A DNA stretch of 64,000 bases. Origin: Owenia fusiformis. Lineage: Eukaryota; Annelida; Polychaeta; Sabellida; Oweniidae. The notes beneath the pieces are model-generated. The model was not told where the DNA came from and ran no database searches. It saw nothing but the letters and a program-made list of their open reading frames with translations. The position numbers were made by a program, and so were the translations under genes. Positions within the stretch are counted from its first letter, which is position 1; each line of letters starts with the position of its first letter. This document shows, piece after piece, positions 10,001 through 19,600 of the stretch. The stretch is taken from assembly GCA_903813345.2 (NCBI GenBank), contig CAIIXF020000009.1:25830740-25894739 (forward strand), written 5' to 3'.

Positions 10001-12680
10001 TACTGTTTAACAATCAATTGTGACATAGATTATTCTAAAAGGCATATCTTTAAGCACCTTGCCTTTTATAAGACATATCAGGCCCGTAGCCAGGGGGGGG
10101 GGGGGGGGGGGTTCGGCCAAAATTTCTTTCAGAATCATGCAGTTTTTTACCATTCTGACTATTTTTTGAGTGATTTTTGGCCAACTTTACCAAAAGTGAA
10201 CCCCCCTAGAATTTTTGGGAAAAGTGAACCCCCCTTGGAAAATTCTGGCTACGGGTCTGTGTATGCACTTGATATGAAGTAAAGATACCTTGCCTTTTAT
10301 CTTGTTGCCATATCATTACATATAGAAACATTCCCTGGTACAAGTTGTCTCTGGTGATCAACATACTTATGATATATTTTATCCCAGATTATCTTTATAC
10401 CTGTACATCATACATGAACATGTACAGTTTTATGTAAAATATGTCATCAGTGTTAAATAGGAAATACTAAACTCACCCTGGTTCTGTCTTGTGGTCAAGG
10501 TAGCTGTCAATCATCCCAAATTGGGTATCTGCCCCTTGTATGAAACAGTATGGCCCTTGCCATTGCTTCTCATTTTCTGAAAAAAATTAAAGAAGTAACA
10601 GATACCTTATTCCCTCTAATGAGTGCACAGTTCCAATGAGCGCTCATGTAACTTTTATGTTGAATATGGTCTCAAGAAAACATGAAGTTAATGCATTAGA
10701 TTATCAGCAATATTTTTTTCTAATTTTTTATATGTGCACTTATTATAATCTCTCAATATCTTACCTTTTTAAATTTCAAATTGGAAACTAACCATGCGCT
10801 TATTAGAGAGAACATGATGGTTGGCTATGGAATACCATCACTGAACATTGAGTTTACAAACATGACATGCTGGTACCTACATGTATAATTCACTTGTTAG
10901 TAAATTGACCCTGCCAAGACAATCATGTCACTTTTGAAAGGCTATCATGGTTGATCAATAAAATAATTATATCAAAAGAACTGTAATTTGAAAATCCTCA
11001 AGCTCACTGCATCATTTTTAGAAAAATGCACAAATGTGTAGGTTTCTCTGCCACCACTCACTTCACTCTTGAGTTTAATTTTTTCTTTTTTCTTCACCCT
11101 GCAATTATTAATCAAGTGGCTGATAATGCCTTCAGCAAAGCCACTACAAGTGTACAATGTTTATGTATTGTATTCTAGTTATATTTGTAAAATAAATTCT
11201 ATGAATAAAAAAAAGAACTATACCCAAATGAAACAGGAATAACTATTTTTTCTTTGATTGAAAAATAACCTGAACTTTCACATGATTTTTGACAGAAATT
11301 TACCAAGTAAACATGAGATATAAAGGAAGTTCAGCCATTTTTAATGTATATTCACAAATCTCCGGACGCTACTTTGTGCATTTACGTCAGACCGCAATGT
11401 TGATTTCTCTCAAGAAGACGTCTACTTGAGGATAAAGACAAGTCCTGATCGACACAAAAGCAGCCGATAACTTAGAGACTTTCTCAAACAGAATATGGAG
11501 ATTTCCGCAGGCCATCCAACTGTTCCGCAAATTGCATATTTTTCACAAATTTGTCGGAAAATTTTACATCATGCCAGTTTTTTAACGTGACAAAACATGT
11601 CACGCAAATACACTTTTTACCTGACTATTGTCAAGCAAAAATATTTCTGAAGAATAAGTGATTGCCGATACAGCAAAATAAAGAACAAATATTTTGAATT
11701 ACCAAATCTTATAAGGTGGCTTAAAATGCTGCTTATTTTTTCGTGAAGCCACTCACAAGTTCCACTATATTTGGACTAACTAGGGCGGAGAAAATAGAGC
11801 ACTGAAAACACTGAGGTAAGAATTTATTACATGTGTGACAGCATGTATTGTTCATAGCTATAGTAATTCTTTATGTTCCCCACTGTACTTGAATGATCTT
11901 GATTGGACATCAGGTTGCAGAGAAATGGTAATTTTACTGACTGGCTTCACGAAAAAATAAAAAGGCCATACACCTCAAACAGCTGAACTCGATCAGTATT
12001 TCAATGTCAGGCATTACAATTTTCTAGCGACTCAATATTTATTTATGTAGATGTAAGCTTTGATGTCCAAACATGTCAAGGTAAAATCACAGGAACCTGT
12101 ATCAACACCTGACAGTGATATCTGGTGACCAAACCCCGGAAATAACCCTTTATCTCTTCAGGATTCTGTCACCAATAGATGTCACTGTCAGGTGTTGATA
12201 CAGGTTCCTGTTGGTAAATCAAATACAGTTGGGGACATAAATAAATGACAGGTGGATTTGCTGAAGTGAGGATTTCCCATGTTAAAAATAAGAGAATTTA
12301 CAAGAGGCCATACATCAGTGGATGAGATTATACAAAATGTAAAATATACAAATTTTAAGGGATATATATCTAGACAATATTGGAAATTATGGGCTTTCAG
12401 ACCACCATAATTAGGAAATGGTGATCGAAAATCGACCTGTCATTTATTTTTGTCCCCAACTGTATTTTGAATTTTCAAAAATATGTAAAGTTAGACTAAA
12501 CTATAAAGACACAATAGCGACTTCAATTGTGCGTGTGGGTTACACATATTAACGAAAGTAGAACCCTTATGTCATTAACTTGAAAACACGATAGTATAAA
12601 AACAAGTTACCTTCATCAAATCGCTCAAATCGACGATTTTGTGGCTTTGTGAGACGAGATGTTAGTGTTTCATCCGCCAT
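7005..12680 (-). CDS. CPPED1: CPPED1-like calcineurin-type metallophosphoesterase, six exons
   Basis: Exons read right to left: 12680-12611, 10576-10477, 9931-9822, 8901-8672, 7930-7723 and 7204-7005; 918 nt, 305 aa, close to the length usual for CPPED1. Metallophosphatase motifs appear in order: GADTQFG (exon 2), VVCGDLVHE (exon 3), CGNHDVGD (exon 4), FQHIPWF (exon 5) and FCGHYHRN (exon 6); these carry the residues that bind the two metal ions. There is no signal peptide, so it should be cytosolic. Family knowledge: CPPED1 is a Ser/Thr phosphatase reported to act on Akt. The start ATG opens the motif MADETLTSRL and the exon ends in a good donor. Intron 3 has a GC donor (CCAG then GCATGT). 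Introns carry repeats (10081-10260, 9240-9430, 8108-8526 and small hairpins). Very secure. Confidence 0.93.
8108..8526. mobile_element. MITE copy 2, in CPPED1 intron 4
   Basis: Same family as 1913-2336, starting CAGATGCGAGTAGGTAG and ending near CTACTCACATCTACTG. It lies between the exons at 7723-7930 and 8672-8901 and does not touch a splice site. Confidence 0.6.
9240..9430. repeat. Dispersed repeat in CPPED1 intron 3
   Basis: Inverted, diverged partner of 3355-3560; see the shared blocks listed there. Confidence 0.45.
10081..10260. mobile_element. Short TIR repeat of the GGCCCGTAGCCAG family
   Basis: Begins GGCCCGTAGCCAGG, runs into a tract of about 18 G, and ends CTGGCTACGGGTCTG, the inverse of the start. 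The interior phrase AGAATCATGCAGTTTTT followed by ACCATTCTGA is shared with 12938-13133 and 14809-14988. Non-autonomous and non-coding; located in CPPED1 intron 2. Confidence 0.65.
12091..12209. repeat. Perfect 28-bp inverted repeat (hairpin)
   Basis: The arms 12091-12118 and 12182-12209 are exact reverse complements, with AACCTGTATCAACACC in the left arm, separated by 63 bases. In CPPED1 intron 1, beside the MITE at 12226-12462. Confidence 0.7.
12226..12462. mobile_element. MITE, 237 bp, Tc1/mariner type
   Basis: Inverted ends CAGTTGGGGACATAAATAAA and its complement (TTTATTTTTGTCCCCAACTG), flanked by TA at 12224-12225 and 12463-12464. No coding capacity; in CPPED1 intron 1. Confidence 0.7.
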
Positions 12681-12937
12681 GTTTCTGATCATGTGACCTA
12701 CTAAGAGATCTTATATTTCGTTCAGTGCAAAATCCTACGAAACCGATAGAGAAGCACGAGCAAGTTTCACGAGCAGTTCACAAGGTATCACAGGGGCGGA
12801 TCTGGGAACCAATAAGGGGGTGGGGGGGGGGGATTTCAGGTCAGAGAAAAAAATTCCGCGCCCCTTCAACCTCGGTAAATTAAAATGACGTCTATTCGAA
12901 AATTCATATGTCTGGGGTAAAACGGCCCACACAGGCT

Positions 12938-13133
12938 TGCCCGTAGCCAACTTTTACCAGGAGGGGGAGAGTTTTTCCAGGGGGGGGGGAGCTTTTTCAC
13001 AATTTTGGCTAAAAATTATGCGAAAAATTCTCAGAATGGTGAAAAACTGCATGATTTTGAAAGAATTTCTGGCCAGGGGGATGGGGGGCGGAGCTTCCGC
13101 TCCCCCAGCTCCCCCTCTGGCTACGGGCCTGAC
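12938..13133. mobile_element. Short TIR repeat of the GGCCCGTAGCCAG family, copy 2
   Basis: Starts GCCCGTAGCCAACTTTTACC and ends CTCTGGCTACGGGCCTG, with the same interior as 14809-14988 in the opposite orientation, including AAAAATTATGCGAAAAATTC and GAATGGTGAAAAACTGCATG. Confidence 0.65.
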
Positions 13134-13756
13134 AGGTAATAACATACAAAAATCTTACGAGAGTAATTGATTTTCAAATATAACGATTTTAACATTTGGT
13201 TTGTACCTTATTTCCTTCCGAGAATCGCTACTGAGAATTATGGTAGGAGTTAAAAATTATGTCTGTCAACGGTTTAAATGTCTGAGATAAGATTTGTGTG
13301 GACGAGTCTTGTAATTGATTAATCTTGGTTTAAAAACCCACGTAACAGAGGGTGGGCCGTTTTGCCCCAGCCATGGGCCGTTTTGCTCCGCTCCCGACAT
13401 CATTTTTGACCATCGAAAAATCACAAAAATAGTCCTAGACAAGTATAACAGATTCGAAAAATGTAAACCACAACCCATTAATAAAGTGGAACATCAAAGT
13501 GCGATGATTGACAGATAAGAAAATACCACCTATGGAACAACTTAAAATCTAATTTTTATGGCCGTTTTGCCCCATGTTCCCTTACAATAATACAATACAT
13601 TGGACATCACAATAATACAATATATGAGATACATATATGTATTGCATAAGTACCATTGCCAACTAAACAAAATCATATGAAACCGAGGAAATTATTAGAG
13701 AAGCATTAATGTTTCACTAGCAGTTCACAAGGTATCACAGGGGCGGATCTGAGAAC

Positions 13757-14430
13757 AAAGGCATTACCAAGCTTCTGTAGCTACATAATAGTAAAATCAG
13801 GAGTTCCTCAAGGAACAGTTCTTGGGCCACTATGTTTCCTTGTTTATATCAATGATATGGGCAATAACCTATCATCCTCAACCAGTCTTAAGCTATTTGC
13901 TGACTAAAGCCTTTTATTCATGACAGTCGAAAGCAAGCAAGATACATTAACAACACTACAGGAGAATCTTCATAAACTGGTCTCCTGGGCATCAACATGG
14001 CAAATGAAATTCCATCCATCAAAATGCTATGTGCTAAATCCCATATCATTCACAATTACACCATGCTAGGGGAAAACCTTAAGTCGGTAACATACATCCC
14101 TTACCTGGGTATTGACATCACAAATAATTTACGCTGGACCACACATATTCAAACTATTGTATCCATAGCCAATAAGGTGCCATGGGTTCCTCAGGCGCAA
14201 CCTCTATCAATGCCCTGAAAAAGCGAAGGCTTAGGCGTATAAGTCACTGGTCCGGCCTAATTTAAAGTATGCCAGCTCGGCATGGGATCCATACCGACAA
14301 GAATATATTGATATGTTGGAACAGGTACAGAGAAGAGCAGCCAGGTTTGTAACCAAATGTCACTCAAGGGAACCAGGCTGCGTCACCAAAGCTCTTCGAG
14401 ACTCCATGCCTCCGGGGTATTTCAACATAA
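13757..14430 (+). pseudogene. LINE reverse transcriptase fragment (decayed)
   Basis: In shifting plus-strand frames it reads the RT block VPQGTVLGPLCFLVYINDMG (about 13803-13862), then KLFAD immediately broken by a stop where the catalytic Asp-Asp motif belongs (near 13900), then WASTWQMKFHPSKCYVL, and further on LVRPNLKYASSAWDPY and QRRAARFV. These are motifs of CR1/Jockey-type LINE polymerases. It has several stops and frameshifts and no 5' part, so it is a dead fragment. Confidence 0.75.
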
Positions 14431-14808
14431 AGGGACTTCCTAGGGGGGTACAGGGACAACCAGGAAGGTTCCTTTCAATTTTAAAATGAGTTGTAAACCA
14501 TATATCTATTTTTAAATGTTAAGGTTTTAAATTATATTCTATTCAAATCCTATCACTGTCAAATTATATATCTGCTTTATATTGGCTTATTAGCCTTTTG
14601 CAGATTATTGACATAGACATAGACAACAATACGGGGTTATTTACTGAAATTGATAAATCTCGTATGATCATAGTTTGAATACGTTTGCGTTTCCTTTGAC
14701 CCACCCGTCGTTGTGATCGCTTTTTAAGATTACATGATTCACGATTACGGTAACCTCGAGCATGCTTATTATTTTGGAATGAGGGCATGGCTGTGACGTA
14801 GCCCAATA

Positions 14809-14988
14809 CAGGCCCGTAGCCAGAGGGGGAGCTGGGGGAGCGGAAGCCCCCCCCCCTGGACAGAATTCTTTCAAAATCATGCAGTTTTTCACCATTCTGA
14901 GAATTTTTCGCATGATTTTTAGCCAAAATTGTGAAAAAGTTCACCCCCCTGGAAAAAAGCTCCCCTCCTGGTAAAAGCTGGCTACGGA
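14809..14988. mobile_element. Short TIR repeat of the GGCCCGTAGCCAG family, copy 3
   Basis: Starts CAGGCCCGTAGCCAGAGGGG and ends AAGCTGGCTACGGA. The interior matches 12938-13133 inverted. It carries G and C homopolymer tracts like the other members. Confidence 0.65.
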
Positions 14989-15307
14989 CAAGCAGTACCT
15001 AGTGCTTATTTAAAAGTAATGGGGATCTGGTTTGCTTGTGCCCTGATTGGTAACAAATATAACACCCCACAGACTGGGGATGGCAACAAGCGCTCGCCAA
15101 GTGGCAGGATTCTCCAAAAAACAAGCTATGGCATTTCCAGATCTATTCGGTGTTATGTTGGTCCTATTGTTTGGAAGAGAGTTTGTACCAGCATTGTTAG
15201 GATGGTTTTATTCCTATTATGGTTAACAGTCTGCCAGCCATTGGAGTTGGGTTGAGTATTACAAACACATATCTATTTTTTCATTATATGTTTATTTCTT
15301 CATTATA

Positions 15308-16376
15308 CAGGGTGGTCCAAAAAAATCGGACACTCGTATTTCAAAAATAAATACTGATTTTCTTGATGAAAACATGTCATATTATATACCAGTGGATAGG
15401 GAATTTACTTATCTTTAATTTGGTATATCATAAGGTCAAATTAATTATAATGTCTGTCAACCAGCATCCATAATATAAATGATGTCATTTTCATTTCAAA
15501 ACGGGTTCTCCAAAACTTGCAAAAGTTTTTTTGTCAATTCTATTTACATAAACAGATATTCAATATGTCCACCATTTTGATCAAATGTAGCCCTCAATTT
15601 TGGCCTAAACTGGTCAAAAGCATCATTGATATGCTATTGAGACAATGAATATCACTACTCAACAATTCAATCCTTAATAAGGGACTGAGTAGATGTAAGG
15701 GATTAATGATAAACCAATTCTGTTAGTTCTCGCAATATTTGGTCGTCGCAGACGTTGATATCGGATGACCCAATAATTTTGTTTTTGGACCATCCTGATA
15801 TGAGCTCATTTCGAATCATTACATTCTCCATCAAGGCTCCAATCAATAGATCCCACAAGAGTGTCAAATGGTTAGAAGAAAATGTGCCTAGGTTCATCCC
15901 CCTTAATCACTGCCTCCCTAGATCACCCGATTACCCCACATCTGCGAGAACAAACAGAATTAGTGTACCATAAATCCTTTACCGTACATCTATTCAGTCC
16001 CTGAAGGACAGAATTATTGAGAAGTGAAATTCATTGTCTCAACAGCATATCAATGATGCTATTGACCAGTTTAGGCCAAAATTAAGAGCTACAATTGATC
16101 AAAATGGTGGACATATTGAACATCTTTTTATGTGAATAAAGTTGACAATAAAAGTTGGTTTTTGCAAGTTTCGGAAAACCTGGTTTGAAACGAAAATGAC
16201 GTCATTTATATAATGGACGCTGGTTGACAGACATTATAATTAATTTGAACTTATGATATACCAAATTAAAGATGAGTAATTTCCCTATCCATTGGTATAT
16301 AATATGACATGTTTTTATCTAGAAAATCAATATTTATTTTTGAAATACGAGTGTCCCATTTTTCTGGACCACCCTG
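15308..16376 (+). mobile_element. mariner/IS630-like transposon with long terminal inverted repeats, decayed
   Basis: A 1069-bp element flanked by TA (15306-15307 and 16377-16378). Its ends CAGGGTGGTCC and GGACCACCCTG continue as inverted repeats for roughly 330 bp each. The plus strand between them encodes a decayed C-terminal transposase piece: VKWLEENVPRFIP followed by PRSPDYP (15860-15940), a worn form of the W-P-x-x-S-P-D-L block of mariner/Tc1 transposases, then DRIIEK. The start and most catalytic positions are lost, so it cannot move by itself. Confidence 0.75.
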
Positions 16377-16565
16377 TACATACACATGTACATATATTTT
16401 ATACTACATTGATTTATTTTGGCAATACCTTTGCTATTATAGATCTTTAAATAGAGAGAACATTAGAATGTTAAGTGTTGTTCATATCAAAGTACCCAAG
16501 AACTAAAATATATACATGTAGTATAACAGAACAACACGAGAATTATGTCTAATGAATGTATACAC

Positions 16566-16571
16566 TTTATT
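16566..16571 (-). promoter_or_regulatory. Poly(A) signal AATAAA for astacin gene A
   Basis: Minus-strand AATAAA about 90 bases past the gene A stop codon; supports this as the true 3' end with no EGF exons beyond. Confidence 0.5.
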
Positions 16572-16660
16572 ATATAAAAACATAAAACATGTTACAATAG
16601 TATAATTCTTTTGTTGCCACTTAACCGTCGAGACAGTGGAGGTACATGTATACAATGCAT

Positions 16661-19600
16661 TCACAAGGCGGTGCATGTCGCACATCCATACATGCATCGT
16701 ATCTCGAAGGCGTCAGAATCAGTCAAATAACTTCTCTGTCCGATTCTGTTGATGTCTATATTCTTGTCAAGAACTGTTATTGTTTGAAGGCCACGATATA
16801 TTGCGTTGGTCTCCACGCCATAGTGCATAATGCTGTAGTAGTCGTATGGAGTTAAATTTTGAATCACAGATTCATATTCTTTATCATATTGTGCTTGTTT
16901 ACCTAAAATACAACATACAGTTAATTAAGAAACAACCAGCGTATCTAGGGCTTTTAAAAATGTCAATGACCGATTTGTACTAAAAGTGAATGCACGTACA
17001 GTGTACCTGGAGAGCTGGAGCCCCGGCTGGAGCTCGTTAGATTTATTTCAAGTTTTTAGAAAAGACGCGTCGCATAAGGGTCATATTTGTATGTTAAACA
17101 TTTGCAGTTTTGGCGTAATTTGCACGAAATAAAACAAATCTAGAGATTCTACTATTCATTAATCGCTCTACGAAATATGCCTTAACTGCTTTATAATTAT
17201 ATTGGTATACCATACCCCCTTCCCCCGATTGGTACTCACTTCGTTTAATGTTATTTCTATTTATTCTAACATAGTAATCCCTGTCGCGCCTGTTATGTTC
17301 ATGCCAAAATCCCAATACATGCATAAGTTCATGTGCGGGTATTCCGTACTTCTTTCTGAAACAACGCGCGCCTAAATATAGTTCTTGTCGACCAATCCTG
17401 TAGAAACCTACGTATTGCGTCAAACACCTGCAATTAAGGACAATACACAATGGTCAGTATCAAGCGATCGTAACCTTCGCGCCAAAGATGGTGGATAATA
17501 TTGGCGGATAATACGGAGATAATCTGCTCTTCAGACAATGTTTGATAGCTTTTCTCTACCACGGAACGAAGATATTTGCGCTGGTATGCCCATTTCCATG
17601 AGATAATATACGTGAAAGAGGTACTACGTCTTTTAATGTCATCAAAACTTTATGCCAACACGTAAAAAGGCCATTTCCCACTACTAAGTGTCGATTTGGT
17701 TATTTTTTATTTGTCATCGAATTTAACTACGTCATAGTTGACATAATGCTTTGGTATTTGAATTTTATCAGACACATAATACACTCCCCTCCATAAGTTT
17801 GGCAACCTTTTTTCCCCCATTGAACTACGTGTTAAAGCCTCTTTACCTTTGAATTTTTATTTACTTAACCTGCGATGAAAATACTTATATTATTGATGAA
17901 AACGTAATTTGACTTTAATTCCAATACCTCCAAATTTTCTCAATTTTTTTCTCAATTACAATAGGTCGAAAATTGGTGATGAATTTTTGAAAATCGACAT
18001 TCCCATGTTAACCAATGAGAAATGGTAGGTTTGCCGCAAGTCATATGACAGAATATCCATCCATACGAGTCCTTGCAAAAAATACGAGTTAGGCAGGCAA
18101 TTGAATTTGCTAACTTTTTTTAACAAAAAATTGATATGTTTCTTCAGGTTCAACAAAGTTATAGGGCTTTAAAGTCAAAATTGTTTTTCAAAAAACCTCT
18201 CCCATTGAAATAACACAGGAGGCGAAAAATTATTTTCAAAAATGACTTTGAAGCGCTGTAACTTTCATCAAATAAACTTAACACTTAGTGTTCAAAAAAG
18301 TTAGACAATTCAATTTTCTATATAAAAATATTTTTTGCTGAATCTTTTATTGAAAAGATATCCTGATTTCTGGTTTGCCCCGAACCCTCCATTTCCCATT
18401 GGATTACATGGGAATGACGATTTTCAAAAATTCATCAAATTTATCATCAATTTTCGACCTATTGTAATTGAGGAAAAAAATTGAGAAAATTTGGAGGTAT
18501 TGGAAATAAAGTCAATTTATGTTTCCATCAATATCATAAGTTATTTCATCGCCGGTTAAGTAAATAAAAATTCAAACGTAAAGAGGCTTTAACACGTAGT
18601 TCAACGGGGGGAAAAGGTTGCCAAACTTATGGAGGAGAGTGTATGTGCCTGATAAAGAGAGAGAGACCTAAACACGTTGTGTTTATGTCGTTTTGTTCCA
18701 ATGGGGTTCGGATAGATGTTTCATTTCATTCCGAACAAAAGGAGTGTCTGGTGTGTTTTCTAAAACAATATAGAGACAAGTATATACGTATATTTTTCTC
18801 CAAATTATACTGTTACCATTCAAAAGATCACCATTAAATTGACGATGTGTAAAATTTTCAGTATTTTTTAATGACTGGTTTAAGAGAAACGTGTGTTCAA
18901 AAAGTTCACCATATCGATACCAATCCTTTGTCAGGACCATGCCCCTGATTTTTTTAATAAATCATATATTTTGATCATAGAACCACGTGTCAAATAAGCC
19001 TACCAAGAACGCGTACGCGTAAAAAAAGCCTAAAAGTTCATTTTTTAATACGTAAATCATATATTTCGATCTTAGAATCGCCCAGAACGCGCCAAATAAG
19101 CCTGAAAATTCATCTTTTTGAAAGACGTAAATCATATATTTTGATCCTAGAATCGCTCAGGACGCACTAAATCAGCCCAAAACTCCAAAATTTTCCGGGG
19201 GAGCGTGCCCTTTGGCTACGTCCCTCACACGCATTATTTTACAGACTGTGGTAATTTGACTCGAATTTTGTTCCGTCTAAGTCGACTGATTAATAAAACT
19301 AGTCATTTTTAACAACATTAGGGCATTTCTGGGCATTTTTCAAAATTTGGGCCCTAATTTTCTTCTGCGCAAGCGCGGAAATTTTTGGGTCCCCTCCCTT
19401 ATTTTCGTGGCCACCCCTGGTGTCTTGTGACATTAATAACACCCCTGTGACCAAAATGCGAAGTTGGTTAAGCATGAAACCATTTTTTGTGTGTGTGGAT
19501 GGGGGGGGGGGGCTTAACCAAAACCTGGCTCTGGGCATGCATATGATATGGAAACTCTGGAGTAGGTTCATATATTCATATACCAGGTACCACAGTTCAA

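Larger units (their letters stand above)
12681..16565. other. Intergenic region filled with repeats
   Basis: Between CPPED1 and astacin gene A. Contents: a short direct duplication (12749-12805 resembles 13695-13756, sharing CACAAGGTATCACAGGGGCG), two GGCCCGTAGCCAG repeats, a LINE fragment and a mariner-like element. The rest shows no gene. Confidence 0.6.
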
